Shown one piece after another: positions 52,881 through 60,776 of a DNA stretch of 64,000 nt. The stretch's first letter is position 1. Every line of letters begins with the position of its first letter. The position numbers and the translations under genes were made by a program. The notes below the pieces were generated by a model that saw only the letters and a list, made by a program, of their open reading frames with translations, did no database searches and was not told the origin of the DNA. Origin of the DNA: DATEPR01 sp963780635 (GTDB lineage: Bacteria > Actinomycetota > Actinomycetes > Mycobacteriales > Pseudonocardiaceae); assembly GCA_963780635.1 (NCBI GenBank), contig CAWACW010000016.1, positions 558,001 to 622,000 on the forward strand, in the 5' to 3' direction.

Positions 52881-54356
52881 TCAGATATGGAAGATCGTGC
52901 GGTGCCATTCCTTGCGGGCGACCCCGGTAATGTCCTGCATGACGTGTTTGACCTGCGTGTACTCCTCGAACGCGTACATGGACATGTCCTTGCCGAAGCC
53001 GGATGCCTTGTAGCCGCCGTGCGGCATCTCGGAGATCAGCGGGATGTGGTCGTTGATCCACACACAGCCGGCCTGGATCTCGCGCGTCGCGCGTTGGGCG
53101 CGGTACGTGTCGCGGGTCCACGCCGAGGCAGCCAGGCCGTAGTCGACGTCGTTGGCCAGGGCGATCGCCTCGTCGTCGGTGTCGAACGGCAACGCCACCA
53201 GCACCGGGCCGAACACCTCGCGCTGCACGATCTCCGAGTCCTGCGACGCGCCGGTGATCAGCGTGGGTGGGTAGAACGCACCCTTGGCCAGGTCGCCGCC
53301 GGGGATCTCGCCGCCGGTGACCACGGTCGCGCCTGCCGCGCGCGCACGGTCCACGAACCCGGCGACGCGTTCCTGCTGTTTGCGTGAGATGACCGGTCCG
53401 ATGTCGGTGGCCGGGTCGAACTGGCCGCCGAGCCTCACGTTGCCGAACAGCTCGGCCACGCCCTCGACGAACTCGTCGAACCGGGAGGCGTGCACGTACG
53501 CCCTGGTGGCGGCTGTGCAGTCCTGGCCGGTGTTGATCAGCGCGCCGGCCACGGCGCCGTGCACGGCGGCCTCCAGGTCGGCGTCGTCGAACACGACGAA
53601 CGGTGCCTTGCCGCCCAGTTCCAGGTGCACGCGCTTGGCCGTGCGCGAGGCCAGCTCCATCACCCGCCGACCCACCGGGGTCGACCCGGTGAACGACACC
53701 ATGTCCACGTCCGGGTGGCTGACCAGCGCCTCACCCGCGACCGGGCCGGTGCCCGCGACGATGTTGACCACCCCGGCGGGCATACCCGCGTCGGTGCAGG
53801 CCTGCGCGAGCGACAGCGCGGTCAGCGGCGTGATCTCGGCGGGCTTGAGGACGATCGTGTTGCCTGCCGCGACCGCGGGCAGCACCTTCCACGCGGCCAT
53901 GCCGAGCGGGTAGTTCCACGGCGCGATCGACCCGATGACACCGACGGGTTCGCGGCGGATGGACGAGGTGTGCTCGCCGGAGTACTCACCGGTGGCGACG
54001 CCCTGCGGGTTGCGCGCGGCGCCGGCGAAGAACTCGGCGCAATCGGCCGCGCCAGGCACGTCGAAATCGGCGGCCAGGCGAATCGGCTTGCCGGTCTGCT
54101 GGGATTCGGTCCGCGCGATCTCGTCGGTGCGCTCGGTCAGCAGGCCACCAAGCCGGTACAGCGCGGCGGCGCGTTCGGCGTGTGTCGCGCCCGCCCACTC
54201 GGGCAGTGCGGCCCGCGCGGCCTCGACGGCCGCAGCCACGTCCGATGCGTCGGCCAGCGGGTAGTCGGTGATCGCCTCACCCGTCGCCGGATCTGTCACG
54301 GTGAATCGCTCCGCCGCGCTGCCGTCGCATTCGCGGCCCGCGATGTACTGGTGCAT
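52881..54356 (-). CDS. Aldehyde dehydrogenase (gamma-aminobutyraldehyde-type)
   Basis: A 491-aa ALDH with Asn148 (APWNYP), general base Glu246 (LELGGK) and catalytic Cys280 (GQDCTA). The sequence style (WAGATHAERAAALYRLGGLL, LASRTAKRVHLELGGKAPFVVFDDADLEAAV) matches gamma-aminobutyraldehyde/betaine aldehyde dehydrogenases such as PatD. It is upstream of the Pot importer on the same strand, so it likely oxidises the aldehyde made from imported diamines to GABA (inference). Confidence 0.92.
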   Translation of the reverse strand: MHQYIAGRECDGSAAERFTVTDPATGEAITDYPLADASDVAAAVEAARAALPEWAGATHAERAAALYRLGGLLTERTDEIARTESQQTGKPIRLAADFDVPGAADCAEFFAGAARNPQGVATGEYSGEHTSSIRREPVGVIGSIAPWNYPLGMAAWKVLPAVAAGNTIVLKPAEITPLTALSLAQACTDAGMPAGVVNIVAGTGPVAGEALVSHPDVDMVSFTGSTPVGRRVMELASRTAKRVHLELGGKAPFVVFDDADLEAAVHGAVAGALINTGQDCTAATRAYVHASRFDEFVEGVAELFGNVRLGGQFDPATDIGPVISRKQQERVAGFVDRARAAGATVVTGGEIPGGDLAKGAFYPPTLITGASQDSEIVQREVFGPVLVALPFDTDDEAIALANDVDYGLAASAWTRDTYRAQRATREIQAGCVWINDHIPLISEMPHGGYKASGFGKDMSMYAFEEYTQVKHVMQDITGVARKEWHRTIFHI

Positions 54357-54642
54357 GCCTGGCCCTTCGTCGATGCCGTGCGGCTCCGGTATGCCTGGGG
54401 ATAGTGACAGAGCTGACAGGCATCGACAAGGGATTCCGTTGAGAAGGTCCGATTTGACGACCGATTCTTTTCAGCAACGTAACCCCGGCGACGATCTCGG
54501 TGGCGGACAGAACCGCAGGTCGGCCTCGGTGCGGAGTCGATAGTGTGGGGGGTCGATCACGACGAATTCGGCGACAAGATACCCCGTTGAGATGCGGATT
54601 CCCTCGTAAAGCCCTTGCCAAACCACGGCACAGGTCGTCAGG
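54357..54642. promoter_or_regulatory. Divergent control region of the polyamine genes
   Basis: A 286-bp gap between the ALDH and Lrp genes, lower in GC than both. It must hold promoters for the two divergent operons and probably the Lrp-type sites. No single clear palindrome stands out. Confidence 0.4.
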
Positions 54643-55137
54643 ATGACGGTTGTGTCCACCGAATCCCGGCAGCAGACAGGCACGTCCTCGGTGGTGCTCG
54701 ACGACTTGTCCAAGGCCATCATCGAGCAGCTCCAGCAGGACGGCAGGCGCCCCTACGCGAGCATCGGCAAGGCCATCGGCCTGTCCGAGGCCGCGGTGCG
54801 GCAACGCGTGCAGAAGCTGATCGACGGCGGGGTCATGCAGATCGTCGCGGTGACCGATCCACTCACCCTCGGCTTCCGCAGGCAGGCGATGATCGGCGTG
54901 CGCTGCGAGGGCGACACCCGCAAGGTGGCCCAGGAACTCGCGGACATGACCGAGGTCGACTACGTCGTGCTCACCGCGGGCGCGTTCGACCTGATCGTCG
55001 AGGTCGTCTGCGTCGACGACGACCACCTGCTGGACGTCATCAACCAGCGCATCCGGTCGATTCCCGAGGTGCGCAGCACGGAGAGCTTCGTGTACCTGCG
55101 CTTGTGCAAGCAGACCTACTCATGGGGAACCCGATGA
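54643..55137 (+). CDS. Lrp/AsnC-family regulator
   Basis: A 164-aa regulator: helix-turn-helix (LDDLSKAIIEQLQQDGRRPYASIGKAIGLSEAAVRQRVQKL, residues 19-59) and RAM ligand domain (about 75-160). In this position such regulators control polyamine or amino-acid catabolism in response to a pathway amine or amino acid. Coupled to the aminotransferase by ATGA, and faces the divergent ALDH-Pot operon. Confidence 0.92.
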   Translation: MTVVSTESRQQTGTSSVVLDDLSKAIIEQLQQDGRRPYASIGKAIGLSEAAVRQRVQKLIDGGVMQIVAVTDPLTLGFRRQAMIGVRCEGDTRKVAQELADMTEVDYVVLTAGAFDLIVEVVCVDDDHLLDVINQRIRSIPEVRSTESFVYLRLCKQTYSWGTR

Positions 55138-56549
55138 CCGACATCAGCGATGCCGTTCGCGTCGAGCTGGACGCGGACGCGTTGTCCCGATCCGCCTACG
55201 ACCACCTGTGGATGCACTTCACGGACATGTCCTCCTACAAGGACAATCCGGTACCGACCATCGTGCGCGGCGATGGCGCCTACATCTACGACGTGCACGG
55301 CAAGCGGTACCTCGACGGTCTGTCCGGTTTGTTCGTGGTGCAGGCCGGACACGGCAGGGTCGAGCTGGCCGAGGCCGCCTACCGGCAGGCCACCGAACTG
55401 GCGTTCTTCCCCGTGTGGTCCTACGCCCACCCGCGCGCTGTCGAACTGGCCGACCGGCTGGCGGGCGAAGCTCCCGGCGACCTCAACAAGGTCTTCTTCA
55501 CCACCGGTGGCGGCGAGGCCGTCGAGACCGCGTGGAAACTGGCCAAGCAGTACTTCAAACTGACCGGAAAACCCTACAAGCACAAGGTGATCAGCCGGTC
55601 GATCGCGTACCACGGCACACCGCACGGCGCGCTGTCGATCACGGGGCTGCCGGACGCGAAGAAGTACTTCGAGCCGCTCGTGCCAGGGGCGCACAAGGTA
55701 CCGAACACCAACTTCTACCGGGCCGCGGAGACCAGCGGCGTGGCCGATCTGGGCGTCGATCTGAAGGCGTTCGGCCGCTGGGCCGCCGATCGCGTCGAGC
55801 AGGCGATCCTCGCCGAGGGCGCGGACACGGTGGCCGCGGTGTTCGTCGAGCCGGTACAGAACTCCGGCGGCTGCTTCCCGCCGCCACCCGGATACTTCGA
55901 CCGGCTGCGCGAGATCTGCGACACCTACGACGTGCTGCTGGTGTCGGACGAGGTGATCTGCGCGTTCGGCCGGCTGGGCACGATGTTCGGCTGCGACAAG
56001 TTCCACTACGTACCCGACATCATCACCTGCGCCAAGGGCATGACGTCCGGCTACTCGCCGATCGGCGCGGCGATCGTGTCCGACCGGATCGCCGAACCGT
56101 TCTACCAGAAGGGAAACTCGTTCCCGCACGGCTACACCTTCGGCGGGCATCCCGTGTCCGCGGCCGTGGCGATGGCCAACCTCGACCTGTTCGAACGCGA
56201 GGGCCTCAACAAGCACGTGCTGGACAACGAGGAGGCCTTCCGCGCCGCCCTCAACGGCTTGTCCGACCTGCCGATCGTCGGCGACGTGCGCGGCGACGGC
56301 TACTTCTACGGCATCGAACTGGTCAAGGACAAGGCGACCAGGGAGACCTTCGACGCCGACGAGTGCGACCGGCTGCTGCGCGGCTTCCTGTCCAGGGAGC
56401 TGTTCGACGCGGGCCTGTACTGCCGCGCCGACGACCGAGGCGAACCGGTGGTGCAGCTCGCGCCGCCGCTGATCTGCGGCCCCGAGCACTTCGCCGAGAT
56501 CGAGCAGGTGCTGCGTGACGTGCTGACCAGGGCGTGGGCCCAGCTGTGA
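55134..56549 (+). CDS. Class-III aminotransferase (putrescine/omega-amino-acid type)
   Basis: A 471-aa PLP enzyme of fold type I. PLP-binding Lys301 is in CAKGMTSGYSPIG; the DEVICAFGRLG aspartate and the TTGGGEAVETAWKLA phosphate loop are present. It resembles omega-aminotransferases that use pyruvate and act on putrescine, beta-alanine or GABA. Co-operonic with Lrp and a DAO-type oxidase; the aldehyde product would feed the ALDH across the divergent promoter. Confidence 0.92.
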   Translation: MTDISDAVRVELDADALSRSAYDHLWMHFTDMSSYKDNPVPTIVRGDGAYIYDVHGKRYLDGLSGLFVVQAGHGRVELAEAAYRQATELAFFPVWSYAHPRAVELADRLAGEAPGDLNKVFFTTGGGEAVETAWKLAKQYFKLTGKPYKHKVISRSIAYHGTPHGALSITGLPDAKKYFEPLVPGAHKVPNTNFYRAAETSGVADLGVDLKAFGRWAADRVEQAILAEGADTVAAVFVEPVQNSGGCFPPPPGYFDRLREICDTYDVLLVSDEVICAFGRLGTMFGCDKFHYVPDIITCAKGMTSGYSPIGAAIVSDRIAEPFYQKGNSFPHGYTFGGHPVSAAVAMANLDLFEREGLNKHVLDNEEAFRAALNGLSDLPIVGDVRGDGYFYGIELVKDKATRETFDADECDRLLRGFLSRELFDAGLYCRADDRGEPVVQLAPPLICGPEHFAEIEQVLRDVLTRAWAQL

Positions 56550-58015
56550 GCAAGGGGGCCGCACCCCCGTACGGCGTGTGGTGGCTGGAGCAGGCGCTGG
56601 GTGCGGACCCCGGTGCCCCGTGCCCACCGTTGGCCGGGCCGGTGCGCGCGGACGTGTGCGTGGTCGGCGGCGGCTATGTCGGCTTGTGGACGGCGATCGA
56701 GCTGCGGCAGCAGGCACCGGACACCCGCGTCGTGCTGATCGAGCGCGAGTTCTGCGGGGCGGGTGCGAGCGGGCGCAACGGTGGCTGGGCCACGGGTTGG
56801 TTCGACGAGCTGGACGGCCTCGTCGCGCGTTTCGGCGCGGCCGAGGCGCTACGGCTGGCCGACCGCGCACAGTGGGCGATCGACCGGATCGAGACGTTCT
56901 GCTGCGAGCACGACATCGACTGCCAGCTGCGGCGGCGCGGCGCGATGTGGGTGGCCGGCGCGCAGGCACAGGTAGGCGCGTGGGAACCCGCGGTGCGTAC
57001 CGGCCGGGAACTGGGTCGTAGCGAGATGCTGGAAACTCTTTCTGCCGGGGAATTGCGGCAGCGGACTGGGTCGCCTGTCCCATTTGGCGGCGCGCGGCAC
57101 ACCGACGCGGCCGCCGTGCAGCCCGCGTTGCTCGCGCGGGGCCTGCGGCGGGTGGCGCTGGAACTCGGCGTGACGATCTACGAGTCGACGCCGATGGTCG
57201 AACTGCGGCACGGGCGAACGCCTCGGGTCGTGACGCCGGCGGGCCACGTCGAGTGCGACCGTGTCGTGCTGGGGCTGGGAGCGTGGAGCGCCCAGGTGCC
57301 CGAGTTGCGGCGAGCGACCATCCCGGTGGCCAGCCACATCGTGCTGACCGAGCCGCTCGGTGAACGGGTGGCTGAACTGCCGTGGGCGAACGGCGAGCTG
57401 CTGGGCGACGCGCGGCTGATGGTGCACTACGCGCAGGTCACCACCGACCGCCGGATCGCATTCGGCAGAGGTGGCGGCGCGCTCGGCGTGGCGGGCCGGG
57501 TCCGGGCACGGCACTTCTACGACCCGCTCGTCGTCGACGCCGTCGCGCAGGACTTCCGCCGCTGGTTCCCGCGGTTCGCCGATGTGTCGCTGGCGAGGGC
57601 GTGGGGCGGGCCGGTCGACCGGGCACCAGGTCATCTGCCGTTCGCGGGCCGGTTCGGTGAGGATGGCAATGTCCTGTACGCCACAGGGTTTTCCGGCAAC
57701 GGCGTAGCGCCGAGCGCGCTGTTCGGCCGGATTCTGGGCCGCATGGCCCTCGGCCACCGGGACGCCGACACGACATCACCGCTGACCGGTGGCCCGCCAT
57801 CATTGTTGCCACCGGAGCCGCTGCGCTCGGTCGGCGGCGAGCTGGTCCGCAGCGCACTGGGCCGGTTGGAACGAGCCGAGGAGGCGGGCACGACGGCTCC
57901 CCGGGCCCACCGCGCGCTGCACAGACTGGTCGCCGCCCACACCCCGCCATCGTGGGACCCGCAGCTGGCGGTCCTGCGCCGGGCCGCCGCACAGGCGACG
58001 CCACCTCGTCAGTGA
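56546..58015 (+). CDS. FAD-dependent amine oxidoreductase (DAO family)
   Basis: A 489-aa flavoprotein with GGGYVGLWTAIELRQQ (about 41-56) and GAGASGRNGGW, the same GRNGG loop as the other DAO protein in this block. C-terminal FSGNGVAPSALFGRIL completes the FAD fold. The GTG start overlaps the aminotransferase stop. Two such oxidases in one block suggest two amine steps, for example an N-modified polyamine and its product (inference). Confidence 0.9.
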   Translation: MSKGAAPPYGVWWLEQALGADPGAPCPPLAGPVRADVCVVGGGYVGLWTAIELRQQAPDTRVVLIEREFCGAGASGRNGGWATGWFDELDGLVARFGAAEALRLADRAQWAIDRIETFCCEHDIDCQLRRRGAMWVAGAQAQVGAWEPAVRTGRELGRSEMLETLSAGELRQRTGSPVPFGGARHTDAAAVQPALLARGLRRVALELGVTIYESTPMVELRHGRTPRVVTPAGHVECDRVVLGLGAWSAQVPELRRATIPVASHIVLTEPLGERVAELPWANGELLGDARLMVHYAQVTTDRRIAFGRGGGALGVAGRVRARHFYDPLVVDAVAQDFRRWFPRFADVSLARAWGGPVDRAPGHLPFAGRFGEDGNVLYATGFSGNGVAPSALFGRILGRMALGHRDADTTSPLTGGPPSLLPPEPLRSVGGELVRSALGRLERAEEAGTTAPRAHRALHRLVAAHTPPSWDPQLAVLRRAAAQATPPRQ

Positions 58016-58118
58016 TCCGCGAGCGTCGTGGCCGAGCGGCCATCCCCGGGACCCTGGGTTCGGCGGGGGTGCGTCCACTCCGGACCGACTGTGCGGCGGT
58101 GCCGTGTGGCTCGGCGGA

Positions 58119-58787
58119 TCAGGGTGAGGCTTCGCCGAAAACGGTGCGCAGTTTGGGGAGTACCGTGTCCAGGTCCTGGGTGGTGTGCAGCACGATGACC
58201 GATGTCGTGCCCGTTGCTGATGCGTTATCCGTGAACAGGGCAAGGGTCTGGGTCATCGCCCCGTCGAACTCCGCCTCCGGCTCCTGCGTCAGCCCGCGTA
58301 GCCAACGGCGCAGCACGTGGTTGTGCGTGGTGACCACCGCCGCCGCCATGAGTTCGGCCTTGAGTGCTGTGTCAGGGCCCGCGCCCAGCCATTCGTGAAT
58401 GAAAGCGCGGAACACCTGCTGGTACTGGTGGGTGCCGGCGATCTCCCGGATCCGCAACGCGGGCACACTGCGGCTCAGGCGGTACCTGCTGCGGGCCACG
58501 TCGCCCTCGGCCAGGTAGTGCATCAGCACCAGGCGAATGGCTTCGGACACCGCGACCAGCGCCGTCTTCGGTGTGGCGCCGGCCAGTCGGGCATCGACCG
58601 TGCGCAGGACGGCTTCGTGGTCGGGGAAGATGACGTCCTCCTTCGACCGGAACGTGCGGAAGAAGGTCGCTCTGCCCACGCCGGCGCGCTCCGCGATCTC
58701 GTCGACGGTGGTGCCCTCGTAGCCACGTTCCTCGAACAGCGCGAACGCCGCCTCACTCAGGCGCTCCTTGACCGGGCGGTCAGCCAT
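58119..58787 (-). CDS. TetR-family transcriptional regulator
   Basis: A 222-aa regulator: LFEERGYEGTTVDEIAERAGVGRATFFRTFRSKEDVIF (residues 18-55) is a standard TetR helix-turn-helix; the rest is the helical ligand domain. Divergent from an unknown gene with 109 bp between starts and a palindrome in the gap. Confidence 0.92.
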   Translation of the reverse strand: MADRPVKERLSEAAFALFEERGYEGTTVDEIAERAGVGRATFFRTFRSKEDVIFPDHEAVLRTVDARLAGATPKTALVAVSEAIRLVLMHYLAEGDVARSRYRLSRSVPALRIREIAGTHQYQQVFRAFIHEWLGAGPDTALKAELMAAAVVTTHNHVLRRWLRGLTQEPEAEFDGAMTQTLALFTDNASATGTTSVIVLHTTQDLDTVLPKLRTVFGEASP

Positions 58788-58847
58788 GTGGTGCCCCTTG
58801 ATGTGTGACGCAGGCCACGTGCCGTGGCCGGCCTTCGGGAGTCATGA

Positions 58848-58864
58848 TACTCAGTACTGTACTT
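58848..58864. promoter_or_regulatory. Candidate TetR operator
   Basis: AGTACTGTACT (58853-58863) is a perfect odd dyad preceded by another TACT (58848-58851), about 60 bp from the TetR start and 35 bp before the divergent ATG. Placement suits repression of both genes. Confidence 0.5.
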
Positions 58865-58896
58865 CCGAGATTCAGTCTCATCGCGGAGGCGAGATC

Positions 58897-59364
58897 ATGC
58901 AATCGAGCAGCACGGTGGTCCGGAGCGGCAGCGGGATCGCGGAGTCCGCCCGCGGTGGCGCCGCGGTCGCGCCCAAAGCGTGGGGCTGGCCGGTCAGGGT
59001 GGTCGGCTCCTCCATCCTGCTGGAGACGACCTCGGGTTTCTGTGGCGTGGAGATGCGCCAGAGCCTGGGCGAAGCCGTGCTGCGACTGCTGCGTCAGGCG
59101 GGCACCGACGGGCCGGTGGTCAGGGTGATGCGGCCGGAACCGTGGCTGGTGTTCATCGCCGAGGCCGACTCCGTGGTGACCTCCGACACGCTGCCGAACA
59201 TCGCCGCGACGGTCATCGAGCGTGGCTCGATGATTCCGTTGCCGCCCAGCCACACCGGCACGGGTCCTTGCTCCTGGGTCGTCGCACCGCAGCCCAATCA
59301 CCGCTGGCTGCCTGGCCTGTCCACCATCGTGTGGGCACTGCGCGCGGCCACCGCGATCTACTGA
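58897..59364 (+). CDS. Protein of unknown function under TetR control
   Basis: A 155-aa protein. Ala/Gly-rich first 25 residues, then a compact domain with GWPVRVVGSSILLETTSGFCGVEM, PVVRVMRPEPWLVFIAEADS and PNHRWLPGLSTIVWALRAATAIY. No transmembrane segment. Tone and length recall small actinomycete proteins with no named domain; I cannot assign a family. Convergent with an SDR gene 4 bp away. Confidence 0.75.
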   Translation: MQSSSTVVRSGSGIAESARGGAAVAPKAWGWPVRVVGSSILLETTSGFCGVEMRQSLGEAVLRLLRQAGTDGPVVRVMRPEPWLVFIAEADSVVTSDTLPNIAATVIERGSMIPLPPSHTGTGPCSWVVAPQPNHRWLPGLSTIVWALRAATAIY

Positions 59365-59368
59365 CACG

Positions 59369-60154
59369 TCAGAGCGTGGTGATCAGGCCGCCGTCGATGG
59401 TGACGTCGGCGCCGGTCATGTTGCCCGAGCGGTCGCTGGCCAGGTACGCGACGAGGTCGGCGATCTCGTGAGGTTGGGTGAACCTGCCTGTCGCGGCCTG
59501 GGCGGCTACTTCGCCTGCGACGCTTGCCGGATCGCCGCCACCAGCCGCCGCGACGGTGGAGGCCACGCCGTGGTCGCCGAGCCACAGGTCGGTGGCGACC
59601 GGGCCGGGGCTGATGGAGTTGACCCGGATGCCCCGCGGCCCCACTTCCTTGGACAAGGACTTCGAGAAGTTCGTCAGGGCTGCCTTCGCGGCGCTGTAGT
59701 CGATGATGGACGGGTCCGGCAGGAAGGCGTTGACCGAGCTGATGGTCACGATGCTGCCCCGCCCGGCGGCGAGCATGACCGGCAGCGCGGCGCGGGTCGT
59801 GCGGACCGCGGCCAGCAGGTTGAGGTTCAGCGAGGCGAGCCATTGCTCGTCGGTCACGTTCAGGAACCCGGTCAGCCTTGGGGTGACCGCGCCGACGTTG
59901 TTGACCAGGATGTCCAGCCTGCCGCCGTCGGCCGCTGCCGCGACGAGCTGCGCAGGCCCGGTGGGGGTCGACAGGTCGACCTTCACCTGCTGCACCTTGC
60001 CGCTCTCCACGAGGGCCGCCAGGTCGTCGGTCAGCTCCCTGGCACCGGCGAACACGCGCACGCCTTCGGCGGCCAGCGCGCGGGTGACTGCCAGCCCGAT
60101 GCCCTTACTCGCACCTGTCACGACAGCGATCTTGCCGTCCAGCCCCAGATCCAT
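59369..60154 (-). CDS. SDR-family oxidoreductase (FabG-like)
   Basis: A 261-aa classical SDR: TGASKGIG at 13-20, NNVG, ISSVNAF serine and DYSAAK (YxxxK), ending in TGADVTIDGG. All catalytic residues are present. ATG 60154 chosen; an upstream ATG at 60175 is possible. No operon partner; substrate unknown. Confidence 0.9.
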   Translation of the reverse strand: MDLGLDGKIAVVTGASKGIGLAVTRALAAEGVRVFAGARELTDDLAALVESGKVQQVKVDLSTPTGPAQLVAAAADGGRLDILVNNVGAVTPRLTGFLNVTDEQWLASLNLNLLAAVRTTRAALPVMLAAGRGSIVTISSVNAFLPDPSIIDYSAAKAALTNFSKSLSKEVGPRGIRVNSISPGPVATDLWLGDHGVASTVAAAGGGDPASVAGEVAAQAATGRFTQPHEIADLVAYLASDRSGNMTGADVTIDGGLITTL

Positions 60155-60776
60155 GCTGTTCTCCCGTCCCGGCACTATCCATTGTGGACCATCTCGCCGG
60201 ACGTCGACCGGCAGATCGCCGAGGTCTGGAGCGACCGCGTCACTCTACGCCGGTGAGTCCGGCCGTGCCCTCCGTCGCGCCGCGGCGCCCGCGCGCACTG
60301 GCGCACGCCCTCCTGCTGATCGGCCCAGGATCGGTGAGCGGGCCGCTCGCATCATCGCCGGTGCGAATCGATCCCGAGATGCGTGATCGCGTCGGGGAGC
60401 CTGTCCGCCGATAGGAATCGCCCACGGACGTCCGTCCGGTCCGGCCCGGTTCGGGAAACGCTGCCGGGACTTCCGGAACGACCGTCAGCATGCGTTGGAA
60501 ACGGCGTACGGAAACCGACCCGTCGCACTGTGACCGGCGGCCGCCGATGCTGCTCCGGTCTGGAACTCGTCATGATTCCAGACCGATTTATCGTGCTGTG
60601 AAGGTTGGTGGCAGAGGTCGTGGTCGAGCTCACGGGCGGACCCCGCCATCGGTTTTTCGCCCTGGTGACAGCGGTTGGCGCACCGCGTTGTCGCCACGTG
60701 GGCGGCACACCCCAAACCAGGTAACGGCCGCCGTCGGCCTGGCGAATACCTCAGCGAGAGGGGCTCTGGTGTCTGC
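60155..60776. other. Intergenic stretch before the CHAT gene
   Basis: About 620 bp with no convincing gene. A 9-bp hairpin (CGGTCTGGA and TCCAGACCG, 60556-60585) followed by an AT-rich ATTTATC could be a terminator or regulatory RNA fold. GAGAGGGG at 60756-60763 may be the ribosome site of the next gene. Confidence 0.4.
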
